Shown: positions 17,278 to 25,432, counted from the first letter of the stretch. The stretch is DNA of 64,000 nt from Algoriphagus sp. (GCF_024305035.1 NZ_JAMWZB010000005.1:107907-171906), one strand, 5' to 3'. The notes: generated by a model from the letters alone, not told the origin. Numbers and translations are program-made.

Positions 17278-17553
17278 TTTCATCTGTTTATAATTGGTTC
17301 TTCAGCGGTCATATGGAATCTCGCAATTTCAATCATCCCGGTGTGTGACGGGTACGTCGTGCTCGATTTCATCTGTTTATAATTGTTTTTTAGCGGTCAT
17401 ATGGAAACTCGTAATTCTAATCATCCCGGTGTGTGACGGGTACGTCATGCTCGATTTCATCTGTTTATAATTTGTTTTTTAACGGTCAGATGGAAACTCG
17501 CAATTCCAATCATCCCGGTGTGTGACGGGTACGTCGTGCTCGATTTCATCTGT
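17278..17553. repeat. Three tandem 88-89 bp repeats in the tyrA 3' region
   Basis: Units at 17278-17366 (89 bp), 17367-17454 (88 bp) and 17455-17543 (89 bp), plus the first 10 bp of a fourth. They differ at roughly ten positions; the segment 'ATCATCCCGGTGTGTGACGG' and the TTTCATCTGTTTATAAT start are invariant. The third unit can fold by pairing TTTCATCTG (17455) with CAGATG-G-AAA (17487). The length is not a multiple of three and no ORF runs through. They lie between the tyrA stop and the operon terminator, so they would be in the 3' end of the mRNA. Confidence 0.92.
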
Positions 17554-17555
17554 GC

Positions 17556-18404
17556 TTATTTTTCTAAATCTAAAATATCCCGAATCTTATTGATTTCAAC
17601 CATATCTCGATAAAGACTATCCGTATCGCTTTCAGCAATTTTTGACCGGATACCCTGAAGGTTGGCAATATAGCCATCCAATGCTGCCAAGATATTGTCC
17701 TTGTTTTCAGTTAAAATCGGAGCCCACATGGCGGGGCTTGATTTGGCCAATCGCACAGTGGATGCAAATCCTGAACCAGCCATGTCAAAAATATTTTTGT
17801 CATCGGCCATTTTCTGCATGACTGTTTTTCCCAGCATGAAAGAGCTTACATGGGAAAGGTGGGAAACAAATGCCAAATGCCGATCATGCTCTTGGGGATC
17901 CATAAATCGAAGTTTCAAGTTAAGGGCCTCGAAAAGCTGATAGGCTTTTTCCTTTAAGTGAAGATCGGTTTTTTCCATTTCGCAGAGAATCATGACTTTT
18001 CTATCCAGTAAATCTGCAAAGGCTGCTTTTGGTCCGGAATATTCTGTCCCCGCAATTGGATGACCAGCCAAATATTGAGCACGCTTTGGATGGGTTTGTA
18101 CCTTTTGGCAAAGCTTGAATTTGGTTGATCCTAAGTCAATGACCAGGGTTTGTGGTCCGATTTGATCTAAGGTCTGAACCAGCAAATCACCTAAAGAATC
18201 TGCCGGGGTAGCCAAAATTACAATATCGGTATCTTGATCGGCTTGTTCTTTGGCTTCAGTGATGATCCCCAAGGTTTGGGCGTCTCTAAGGTTTTCAGGA
18301 GAAATATCATGGCCTGTGATTTTTAATTCAGGGAATTTTTTTCGTGCTCCTAGCCCAAAAGATCCCCCTAATAATCCAAGTCCGATGAGGTGTATTTTAT
18401 TCAT
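17556..18404 (-). CDS. tyrA: Prephenate dehydrogenase
   Basis: A 282-residue protein converting prephenate to 4-hydroxyphenylpyruvate (tyrosine branch). The N-terminal NAD-binding 'IGLGLLGGS' is at 7-15, followed by 'GHDISPE' with an Asp suited to NAD+. 'GHPIAGTEYSG' is the family active-site stretch, and 'HLAFVSHLSH' carries the catalytic-type His. It is the last gene of the minus-strand operon; its start overlaps the aminotransferase stop by 4 bp (ATGA), implying translational coupling. There is no fused chorismate mutase, which sits on the DAHP synthases instead. Confidence 0.93.
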   Translation of the reverse strand: MNKIHLIGLGLLGGSFGLGARKKFPELKITGHDISPENLRDAQTLGIITEAKEQADQDTDIVILATPADSLGDLLVQTLDQIGPQTLVIDLGSTKFKLCQKVQTHPKRAQYLAGHPIAGTEYSGPKAAFADLLDRKVMILCEMEKTDLHLKEKAYQLFEALNLKLRFMDPQEHDRHLAFVSHLSHVSSFMLGKTVMQKMADDKNIFDMAGSGFASTVRLAKSSPAMWAPILTENKDNILAALDGYIANLQGIRSKIAESDTDSLYRDMVEINKIRDILDLEK

Positions 18405-19552
18405 GATTTATTCGGTTTGATTCGTTTGATCGCTTCTAGTATTTTAAACTCGGGCAGGCAAAGAGAAATTCGAACATGCTGGGTTCCCTTGCTGCCAAAA
18501 ATATGTCCAGGCGTGATGAAGATGTTTTTTTCATAAAGTAAGAAGTCCACCAGGTCATCTGCTGATTTTCCTTCTGGAACTTGGCACCAGACAAAAAGAC
18601 CTGACTGCTCAGTCGAGTAGCTCAAATTTAAGGAGTCAGCCAATTGCCAGACTAATTTCCTTCTGCTTTCATAGTGTTGGTTGAGCTCCTCAAACCAGCT
18701 TTTAGGTAGGGTTAAAGCGGCGATTGCTCCTTTTTGGATACCTAAAAACATACCCGAATCCATATTTGATTTCACTTTCAATACTGCGGCTACCCATTCT
18801 TTTTTTCCACAGAGCATCCCGACTCTCCAACCTGGAATATTGAAGGTTTTACTCAAGGAGTTGAGCTCCATTGCTACTTCTTTTGCTCCGGGTATTTTCA
18901 GAAGGCTGCTCGGTTCTGAATTGAGGATGTGGCTGTAGGGATTGTCATTAATTAGCAGGATTTGATGTTTTTCCGCAAAGCGAACCAGCTTTTCAAATAG
19001 CTCCTTATTTCCTCTGATTCCTGTTGGCATATGCGGATAATTCACCCACATAATTTTTACTTTTGTCAAATTTTTTGACTCTAAAACGTGCCAGTCGGGT
19101 TCTCCATTTTCAGTAATTTCATAATCTATGGGAGTACATTCCAGCAGTTCGGTGACGGAGCGATACGTAGGATAACCGGGATTGGGGATCAATACTTCAT
19201 CCCCGGGATTTAAAAAAGCCAAACTCACCTGCATGATGCCTTCTTTACTCCCCATTAAGGGAAGAATTTCCTGAATCGGATTCAGGTGTACCTCAAAAGC
19301 CTGCTGATAATAAGCAGCCATGGCCGTCCTGAGCTCTGGAATTCCCTGATAGGGCTGATAGCCGTGAGCTTGGGATTGATCTGCAGCATTTTTTAATGCG
19401 GTAGTAACCGAATCAGCAGGGGCTAGGTCAGGACTTCCTATTCCCAAATTGATCACTGGTTTACCCTCTGCGATGAACTGATTTACCTCTCTTAATTTTG
19501 CGGAAAAATAGTATTCCTGAATCGATTCGATTCGTTTTGCATATCCCTTCAT
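18401..19552 (-). CDS. PLP-dependent class I/II aminotransferase (probable aromatic aminotransferase)
   Basis: A 383-residue fold-type I aminotransferase. The PLP lysine is Lys235 in 'SLSKTFNIPGWRVG'; 'NPGYPTYRS' and 'NDNPYSH' are typical cofactor-binding stretches, and the C-terminal 'HVRISLC' contains the substrate-carboxylate Arg. Between pheA and tyrA it most likely transaminates phenylpyruvate and 4-hydroxyphenylpyruvate, or prephenate; the sequence alone does not fix this. It overlaps pheA and tyrA by 4 bp each. Confidence 0.88.
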   Translation of the reverse strand: MKGYAKRIESIQEYYFSAKLREVNQFIAEGKPVINLGIGSPDLAPADSVTTALKNAADQSQAHGYQPYQGIPELRTAMAAYYQQAFEVHLNPIQEILPLMGSKEGIMQVSLAFLNPGDEVLIPNPGYPTYRSVTELLECTPIDYEITENGEPDWHVLESKNLTKVKIMWVNYPHMPTGIRGNKELFEKLVRFAEKHQILLINDNPYSHILNSEPSSLLKIPGAKEVAMELNSLSKTFNIPGWRVGMLCGKKEWVAAVLKVKSNMDSGMFLGIQKGAIAALTLPKSWFEELNQHYESRRKLVWQLADSLNLSYSTEQSGLFVWCQVPEGKSADDLVDFLLYEKNIFITPGHIFGSKGTQHVRISLCLPEFKILEAIKRIKPNKS

Positions 19553-20370
19553 GGCTTTCTATTCTTGTATTCACCGAAAATTTTCAATTCCCCAAAATCC
19601 CTTGCGACTTGGTCCATGGCTTGTTGGTAATTTTCCCAATTCTGAAAAACAGCATCGATGAAAAAGGCGTATTCCCAGGGTTTTTCCATTACGGGAATAG
19701 ATTGGATTTTGCTCAGATTCAGACCATATTTAGCCAACATGGTCAGCAATTTTGCCAAGCCTCCGGATTCGTTTTTGATGGTGATTTTTAAGGAGGCTTT
19801 ATCGGTGAAAGGGGCATTTTTAGGCTCTTTTCCTAAAATAATAAATCGGGTAAAATTATGTTTTACTGTTTGAATATCCTCAGCGAGAATCTCCAAGCCA
19901 TAACTAGCGGCAGCGATTTTACTGGCGATTGCTGCAGTTCCCCTCAACTTTTCATCCTGGATTCGTTTGGCTACCGAGGCTGTGTCCATATCATCGAGTT
20001 GGAGCAGGTTTGGGAATTGTCCCAAAAATTGCTTGCACTGCAAAAGTGCCATGGGATGAGAACGGACTTGGGTCAATTCTTCAATTTTTTGACCCGGAAG
20101 GGCCATCAATTGATGGGAAATTGGAAGGTAAAATTCATCCCAAATGTGTAAATCGTATCGATCGATCAATTCGTAATTGGGAAGAATGGCTCCGGCAATT
20201 GAATTTTCGATGGCCATCACGGCAACATCTGCAATTTCCTCTACCACCGATTTGGCCACGGGCTCAAAGGTGTTGAAGGGAATGATTTTACAATCTTTCC
20301 CAAACTCCAACAATGCCACCTGATGGTGAAATGAACCTGGAATTCCTTGGATGGCAATTTTTAGGCTCAT
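19549..20370 (-). CDS. pheA: Prephenate dehydratase
   Basis: A 273-residue protein from the ATG at 20370, which overlaps the aroA stop by 4 bp; an upstream in-frame codon at 20412 lies within aroA and is less likely. The catalytic domain has 'IQGIPGSFHH', 'AIENSIAG' and the conserved 'TRF' (in 'HNFTRFIILG'). The C-terminal ACT domain starts near 'KITIKNESGGLAKLL'. The ESRP motif known for phenylalanine binding reads 'IQSIP' here. It converts prephenate to phenylpyruvate (phenylalanine branch). Confidence 0.93.
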   Translation of the reverse strand: MSLKIAIQGIPGSFHHQVALLEFGKDCKIIPFNTFEPVAKSVVEEIADVAVMAIENSIAGAILPNYELIDRYDLHIWDEFYLPISHQLMALPGQKIEELTQVRSHPMALLQCKQFLGQFPNLLQLDDMDTASVAKRIQDEKLRGTAAIASKIAAASYGLEILAEDIQTVKHNFTRFIILGKEPKNAPFTDKASLKITIKNESGGLAKLLTMLAKYGLNLSKIQSIPVMEKPWEYAFFIDAVFQNWENYQQAMDQVARDFGELKIFGEYKNRKP

Positions 20371-21590
20371 AATTTTTGGGTGGTAATATCGGCAAGTTGG
20401 CAATGCTTCCAAAAACTGGGGTAGCTTTTGTTGACGACAGCCGGATCTTCCATAATGACCTTGGTTTTGGTTAGTAAGGGCATAAAAGCCATGGCCATGC
20501 GGTGATCGTCGTAGGTGTGAATTTTGACCTCATGAGGCATGGTCACCGAGGGAATCACCTGAAAGACATCGGGCTCGATTTCTTGGAGTTGGGCATTAAA
20601 TTTGGCAAGTTCTTCCTGAAGTGCAAAAATCCGATCCGTTTCTTTGATTCGGAGACTTTCCAATCCGGTGAAAATTGAATTTTGGCCTAGGATTGCACAG
20701 GTGACTGCTACGGTCTGAGCCAGGTCAGGGCAATGGGTGAAATCATAAGATTTTAATCCTTTCACAGCTTGCTTTTCCAGCAGAACACCCTCTTTTTCAA
20801 ATGTACTTTTTATTCCCAATTGATCCATGATTTCCACGATGGCAGAGTCCCCTTGCAAACTGTTGTTTTTTAATCCGTTCAGGAAAAATGCCCCGGAGTC
20901 GGCGCAGGCTAAAAGGCTAAACCAATAACTTGCCCCGGACCAATCGCTTTCTACCGAAAACGAGGAAGGCCGGTAAGGATGAGGCTTGACTGTGATTTGG
21001 TTTTCTTTCCAGGTGTAGTCAATTCCGAAGTTTCGCATCAGTTCAAGCGTCATTTCAATGTAGGTTCTGCTGCCGACCTTTCCCTCCAACTGCAATTCCA
21101 AACCCATCGGTAAAACCGGAGCTATCATCAGCATGGCTGAAATGTATTGGCTGGAAACGTCTCCTCGGATTTTTACCTGATTACTGATTTGTTTATTTAA
21201 ACCATGAATGGCCAATGGGGGATAGCCTTCACTAGTTAAATAATGGATTTCTGCACCAATGGTCCGGAGGGCATCCACCAAAATTCCGATGGGTCGCTCA
21301 CACATTCGGGGAGTGCCGGTCATGACTTTATTTTGGTTGGTCACAGCAGCAAAGGCGGTTAAAAACCGCATGGTTGTCCCGGCATCCAAGACATCAAAAA
21401 CTGGAGGATTGGTCTTGAGCAAGTTGATCATTGTTTGCGTGTCACGCGCTTCGGCCAAATTGCTGATTTGGTTTTCTCCCTCGGTTAATGCATCGATGAT
21501 TAGCACCCGATTGGATTCACTTTTAGAGGAAGGAAGAGGGATTTGAACTGTCTCAAAATTGGATTTTTGTGATAATTGAAGCAGTTCCAT
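20367..21590 (-). CDS. aroA: 3-phosphoshikimate 1-carboxyvinyltransferase (EPSP synthase)
   Basis: A 407-residue protein from the ATG at 21590; the frame extends to a TTG at 21605 just past aroB, but the ATG fits better. Family motifs are visible: 'SSKSESNR' (substrate-binding Lys and Ser, where many homologues read SKS.TNR), 'LDAGTTMRF', 'RDVSSQY'-like 'GDVSSQYISAML', 'DWSGASYW', 'RIKETDRI' and 'YDDHRMAMA'. It catalyses the sixth shikimate-pathway step. Middle gene of the operon, 17 bp after aroB. Confidence 0.94.
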   Translation of the reverse strand: MELLQLSQKSNFETVQIPLPSSKSESNRVLIIDALTEGENQISNLAEARDTQTMINLLKTNPPVFDVLDAGTTMRFLTAFAAVTNQNKVMTGTPRMCERPIGILVDALRTIGAEIHYLTSEGYPPLAIHGLNKQISNQVKIRGDVSSQYISAMLMIAPVLPMGLELQLEGKVGSRTYIEMTLELMRNFGIDYTWKENQITVKPHPYRPSSFSVESDWSGASYWFSLLACADSGAFFLNGLKNNSLQGDSAIVEIMDQLGIKSTFEKEGVLLEKQAVKGLKSYDFTHCPDLAQTVAVTCAILGQNSIFTGLESLRIKETDRIFALQEELAKFNAQLQEIEPDVFQVIPSVTMPHEVKIHTYDDHRMAMAFMPLLTKTKVIMEDPAVVNKSYPSFWKHCQLADITTQKL

Positions 21591-21607
21591 AGCTTGAGTT
21601 TCCAAGG

Positions 21608-22639
21608 TTAGATAGTAGAGTAATAGGTTAAGGCTTGTTTCATTTCTTCCCTGTTTACAGGAATGTTGAAGGAACAGGAACCGATCCCTTTCAAAAGAGA
21701 AAATAACATGGTTCTTCCCTCATTTTTTTTGTCTTGAAGGCAAAGCTCCAAAATAGCTTCCCAATCGGATGAATCGATCTTGATTTTCCCATAAACCTGA
21801 ATCAATTTTTCAGTAATTTCAGTAAGTTCTTGCTTCGATAAGCCAGTTTTTTCTACCGAAAGCCAAGCTTCGCAAATCATTCCTGCGGCGATGGCCTCTC
21901 CATGAAGGAGATGATGCGGCCCATTAAGGTAAAAAGTCTCCAAAGCATGTCCCAGGGTGTGACCAAAATTGAGGATTTTTCGAAGTCCAAGTTCTTTTGG
22001 GTCTTCTTGTACTACTTGTTTTTTGATTTCAACCGATTGGAAGGTGAGTAGATTCCAGTCATTTTGTGCCCAGTTTTCAAAGTTTAGGGAATCAAAATAG
22101 GTTTTGTCTCTAATCAAACCATGTTTAATGACTTCAGCAAAACCGGAGCGTAGTTCCTGTTCCGGCAAGGTTTGAAGAAATTGGGTAGTGATCAACACAC
22201 ATCTGGGCTCATTGAATACACCCAAATGGTTTTTTAAACCTTGAAAATCCACCCCTAATTTCCCACCAACACTCGCATCCACTTGGGAGAGCAATGTTGT
22301 AGGCATATTGATAAATTGAATGCCTCGTTTGAAAATGCTGGCACAGAATCCCCCCATGTCACCAAGTACGCCCCCACCCAGATTGAGTACCAAAGCTTTT
22401 CGGTCCAATGCTAATTCGGTCATCTTTTTCCAAATACCGGCACAGGTTTCCAAAGTTTTGAATTCTTCTCCAGGCAAAATGGTAAAAACAAAATGCTCGG
22501 GAAGGCTATTTTCAATCAAAGGATAACAATCCCGAAAGGTATTTTGGTCAGTTAAAACCAAAAGTTGGGAGAAATCCAAGGGTCGGATTTCTTCTTTGAT
22601 TAATGCTTCTGGATTGGAGTTGAATTTTACTGGATTCAC
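21608..22639 (-). CDS. aroB: 3-dehydroquinate synthase
   Basis: A 343-residue protein with a GTG start (no ATG is available before conserved sequence). NAD-binding and active-site motifs: 'GGGVLGDMGGF', 'PTTLLSQVDASVGGKLGVD', 'GFAEVIKHG' with a zinc-ligand Glu, and 'LNFGHTLGHALE' plus 'HGEAIAAGM' with the His ligands. It converts DAHP to 3-dehydroquinate. First gene of the aroB-aroA-pheA-aminotransferase-tyrA run; a terminator separates it from the DAHP synthase gene upstream, so it probably has its own promoter. Confidence 0.94.
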   Translation of the reverse strand: MNPVKFNSNPEALIKEEIRPLDFSQLLVLTDQNTFRDCYPLIENSLPEHFVFTILPGEEFKTLETCAGIWKKMTELALDRKALVLNLGGGVLGDMGGFCASIFKRGIQFINMPTTLLSQVDASVGGKLGVDFQGLKNHLGVFNEPRCVLITTQFLQTLPEQELRSGFAEVIKHGLIRDKTYFDSLNFENWAQNDWNLLTFQSVEIKKQVVQEDPKELGLRKILNFGHTLGHALETFYLNGPHHLLHGEAIAAGMICEAWLSVEKTGLSKQELTEITEKLIQVYGKIKIDSSDWEAILELCLQDKKNEGRTMLFSLLKGIGSCSFNIPVNREEMKQALTYYSTI

Positions 22640-22668
22640 AAGAATTTAATTTCAGAGCAAGTTAAATC

Positions 22669-22699
22669 AAAAAGAGGAAGGGGAGGAGTATTCCCCTTC
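22669..22699 (-). terminator. Intrinsic terminator between DAHP synthase 1 and aroB
   Basis: GAAGGGGA (22677-22684) pairs with TCCCCTTC (22692-22699). On the minus strand the stem is followed by CTCTTTTTG. It should end the DAHP synthase 1 transcript, at least in part. Confidence 0.7.
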
Positions 22700-22725
22700 T
22701 TGAGTTTTGCTCAACCGATAAATTT

Positions 22726-23823
22726 TTATTTTTTAATAGGTTCTGCTTCCCTGAGTTGCTTTTCTTGTCGCTTCACGGATTCTTCATGAATGGTATAAAG
22801 CAACTCTTTCATGAATTTTTCACTGAGGTTTTTTGCCACGCCTTTTTGAGTTCTGCTTTCCATGACTTCTTTCCATCGATTGGATTGAAATACCGTCAGG
22901 TGATGTTCACGTTTGTGCTCTCCAATTTGATCGATGACTGCAAATCGTTCCTGTAAAATATCCAAAAGCTGATCGTCCAAATGATCCACGGCACGACGAA
23001 GGTCCTGAAGTCGCTCATCTGGTTTCATGTTTTCCAGCGGCTCTTTGAAATCAATCGAATCAATCATCTCTTTTAAACGGGCTGGAGTTACCTGCTGCTT
23101 GGCATCCGACCAGGCTTTGTCTGGATCATGATGGGTCTCGATCATCAGGCCATCCAGTCCGAAATTCATCGCGCGCTGCGCTACTTCCAAAAGTCCATCT
23201 CTCCTTCCTACAATATGAGAGGGGTCATTGATCACTTCCATTCCTGTCCAAACCCGCTTAAGGTGAATCGGCATAGACCAGTTGGGTTTGTTTCTAAACC
23301 GTTTATCATAGGCATCCGAGAAACCGCGGTGAATCGCTGCCAATTTATCAATTCCTACGGCGTGCATTCGTTCCAAAGCTCCCATCCACAGGTCCAAATC
23401 TGGATTCATGGGGTTTTTGACCATTACTGGAACATCTGAACCGCGAAGCGCCTCAGCGATTTCCTGCACGGCAAAAGGATTGACAGTTGTTCTGGCTCCG
23501 ATCCAAAGCACGTCTACTTTGTGTTTGAGTGCCAGTTCGGCATGAGCAGCATTTCCCACTTCCACGGTAATGGGAATATTCAAGTGATGACGGACGATTT
23601 CCATCCACTTGAGTCCCTCTTCACCCACTCCTTCGAAAGATCCAGGACGAGTTCTTGGTTTCCAGATTCCAGCTCTAAAAAGCTGTGGAATCATATTTTC
23701 CTCTTTCATTTCTTTGCAAATCTGTTCGATTTGCTCCGGAGTTTCTGCCGAACAGGGGCCTGCGATGATTAGAGGGGTGGTGAGACCAAGTCCCCAATCT
23801 TTGATTTGTTTGTGTGGTTTCAT
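22726..23823 (-). CDS. DAHP synthase-chorismate mutase fusion, paralogue 1 (behind an attenuator)
   Basis: A 365-residue bifunctional protein. Residues 1-265 are a type I-beta (KDO8P-synthase-like) DAHP synthase: 'IIAGPCSAET', 'GIWKPRTRPGSFEG', 'WIGARTTVNPF', 'VMVKNP', 'IHRGFSD' and 'NDPSHI'. The last ~90 residues are an AroQ-type chorismate mutase ('DLRRAVDHLDDQLLDILQER...IGEHK'). It makes DAHP from PEP and erythrose-4-phosphate, and prephenate from chorismate. The upstream region holds a Phe/Tyr-rich leader peptide, a terminator and an antiterminator segment. About 45-50% similar by eye to the paralogue at 24209. Confidence 0.93.
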   Translation of the reverse strand: MKPHKQIKDWGLGLTTPLIIAGPCSAETPEQIEQICKEMKEENMIPQLFRAGIWKPRTRPGSFEGVGEEGLKWMEIVRHHLNIPITVEVGNAAHAELALKHKVDVLWIGARTTVNPFAVQEIAEALRGSDVPVMVKNPMNPDLDLWMGALERMHAVGIDKLAAIHRGFSDAYDKRFRNKPNWSMPIHLKRVWTGMEVINDPSHIVGRRDGLLEVAQRAMNFGLDGLMIETHHDPDKAWSDAKQQVTPARLKEMIDSIDFKEPLENMKPDERLQDLRRAVDHLDDQLLDILQERFAVIDQIGEHKREHHLTVFQSNRWKEVMESRTQKGVAKNLSEKFMKELLYTIHEESVKRQEKQLREAEPIKK

Positions 23824-23845
23824 ACGGTTTGAGCGTTTTAAATGA

Positions 23846-23877
23846 AAAAAGCCCGACTCTTTCGAACCGGGCTTTTT
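23846..23877 (-). terminator. Attenuator terminator in the DAHP synthase 1 leader
   Basis: On the minus strand AAAAAGCCCG (23877-23868) pairs over 10 bp with CGGGCTTTTT (23855-23846), loop of 12 nt, followed by further T. It ends 22 nt before the start codon at 23823 and lies after the leader peptide stop, so it would stop transcription before the gene unless prevented. Confidence 0.85.
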
Positions 23878-23893
23878 GTGTTTTATTTTTCTT

Positions 23894-23989
23894 TTAGTTT
23901 TTGGCTAGGGAATACACAGCTCCGATTCGATTTTTGCTTCGAAAGTAAAAGTAAAAGAAGGTAAAATAAATCGCTGCTGTGATTAACAT
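23894..23989 (-). CDS. Phe/Tyr-rich leader peptide of DAHP synthase 1 (31 aa)
   Basis: A short ORF with ATG at 23989 and TAA at 23896-23894. Residues 7-16 read IYFTFFYFYF, that is five Phe and three Tyr among nine consecutive residues 8-16, with one more Tyr at 26. There is no recognisable protein family. The ORF ends 17 nt before the terminator hairpin. This is the expected layout of a leader peptide whose translation reports charged tRNA-Phe and tRNA-Tyr. No Shine-Dalgarno is seen, which is usual in this phylum. Alternative: a tiny single-span membrane protein. Confidence 0.7.
   Translation of the reverse strand: MLITAAIYFTFFYFYFRSKNRIGAVYSLAKN
23918..23930 (-). promoter_or_regulatory. Candidate antiterminator segment within the leader ORF
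   Basis: On the minus strand TCGAATCGGAGCT (leader nt 60-72) can pair with AGCCCGGTTCGA of the terminator 5' arm (plus positions 23862-23873): 12 pairs with one G-U and one bulged A. This shares bases 23868-23873 with the terminator stem, so the two folds exclude each other. A competing 5-bp hairpin (TTCGA at leader nt 47-51 with TCGAA at 60-64) could sequester it. Confidence 0.6.
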
Positions 23990-24208
23990 GCCGTAAATGT
24001 AAGGGGGGAATTTTTAAATACAAAATAAATATTGTCAATTTTTTTATCGAAATCATAATTAAATCGACAATCTTTTAAGATATTTTAAATTACATCATTC
24101 AAATTTTGTATTTCGATACTATATTTCGTTTTTATGGCAAATATGGATTAAATATTTTGATTCTATCATTTAAATTCTTGATTAAGAGTCTGGCCGAGGG
24201 CGTTTACC

Positions 24209-25276
24209 TTATTTCTGATCCAAAATTTCAGTTTGTTTTCGAATGGATTCCTGATGGAGCAATCCAAAAATCTCTCGGATCAAATCTGGATTAAGGGCTA
24301 ACTTTTCTCCCCACTCTGGCCGCGTCTTAAAGATTTCCTTCCATCGCTCCAGCTGTAGAACCGAAACATTGTTGAGCTTTTTGTATTCACCAATTTTCTC
24401 CACAAGTTCCATTCTTCGATGCAGGGCTTCGAGTAAATCGTGGTCTGCTTGATCAATTTGTTGACGGATTTCCTCCAATTGATTAAGCGTTTGTTGATTT
24501 TGGAAGTGAACTTTTCGGGTTTTGAGCCTTTGGAGCATTTTTAATAATTCCTCGGGAGTGAGTTGCTGTTCGGCATCTGACCAAGCGGTGTTTGGGTTGA
24601 CATGCGATTCAATGATTAGTCCGTCAAAATTCAAATCGAGGGCTTTTTGGCTAATACTGGGGACTAAACTTCGCTTTCCACTAATATGAGAGGGATCATT
24701 GATCATCATTACCTCAGGAAAAAGAGTGCGGAATTCCACTGCAATTTGCCAAAGTGGGGAATTTCGATGAATCACATCCCTAAAATTGCTAAAACCTCGA
24801 TGAATAACCGCAAAATCAGTTATCCCTGCTTTTTGGATCCGCTCAGCAGCTCCTATCCAAAGGCTCAAATCTGCATTGACCGGATTTTTAATCATAACCG
24901 GAATCGAAATGCCATTGAGACTATCGGCAATTTCCTGCACTGTAAATGGGTTTACGGTGGAGCGAGCACCAATCCAAAAGATATCTACACCATGCTTCAA
25001 TGCTTCTTCAACGTGCCGGGCAGAAGCCACTTCGGTAGCAAATTTAAAATTAAGGTCCTTTTTGACTTCAGTAACCCAGGGAAGTGCAATGGAGCCTAAA
25101 CCCTCGAAGCTACCAGGCCGGGTTCGAGGCTTCCATATTCCGCCACGGATGATATTAATTCCCTTTTGGACCAGGGGAGCAATGCTGTTTTTAAATTGCT
25201 CAGGAGATTCTACACTACAGGGACCGGCGATAATCAGCGGTTTTTTGTACTTACTTTTTTCAAAAATAGCTTCCAA
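24209..25276 (-). CDS. DAHP synthase-chorismate mutase fusion, paralogue 2
   Basis: A 355-residue protein with the same two-domain layout as its neighbour: 'IIAGPCSVES', 'GIWKPRTRPGSFEG', 'WIGARSTVNPF', 'VMIKNP', 'IHRGFSN' and 'NDPSHISG', then an AroQ-type chorismate mutase ('LEEIRQQIDQADHDLLEALHRR'). The start is TTG at 25276: no ATG or GTG occurs between it and the in-frame stop upstream, and conserved sequence begins about 14 residues later. No leader peptide or attenuator is visible ahead of it. It is divergent from proline dehydrogenase. Confidence 0.9.
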   Translation of the reverse strand: MEAIFEKSKYKKPLIIAGPCSVESPEQFKNSIAPLVQKGINIIRGGIWKPRTRPGSFEGLGSIALPWVTEVKKDLNFKFATEVASARHVEEALKHGVDIFWIGARSTVNPFTVQEIADSLNGISIPVMIKNPVNADLSLWIGAAERIQKAGITDFAVIHRGFSNFRDVIHRNSPLWQIAVEFRTLFPEVMMINDPSHISGKRSLVPSISQKALDLNFDGLIIESHVNPNTAWSDAEQQLTPEELLKMLQRLKTRKVHFQNQQTLNQLEEIRQQIDQADHDLLEALHRRMELVEKIGEYKKLNNVSVLQLERWKEIFKTRPEWGEKLALNPDLIREIFGLLHQESIRKQTEILDQK

Positions 25277-25406
25277 GTATACTGCGTTTTATAAGGTGTA
25301 AACTTCGCGTTTGGTCCTTTGGTTCGACGGGTGAAAGATCAGAATTTTATCGGCCTGAAACTTTTCAATATTCCTAACAAAAGGGAAGTAGAAGCCGTTT
25401 TTTTAA

Positions 25407-25414
25407 TATCTTTG
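25407..25414 (+). promoter_or_regulatory. Bacteroidota -7 promoter box for proline dehydrogenase
   Basis: TATCTTTG matches TAnnTTTG exactly and lies 19 nt before the ATG at 25433. No TTG is found at the usual -33 distance. Confidence 0.5.
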
Positions 25415-25432
25415 CACCTTTATTTGCGCAAT

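Noticed and set aside
17278..17553. Possible CRISPR array
   Set aside because: The repeat units are 88-89 bp and directly adjacent; no unique spacers separate short repeats and no cas genes are present.
24686..25301. Long plus-strand ORFs (137 and 141 codons) opposite DAHP synthase 2
   Set aside because: They lie entirely antisense to a gene with clear conserved motifs and are overlapping shadows of each other.
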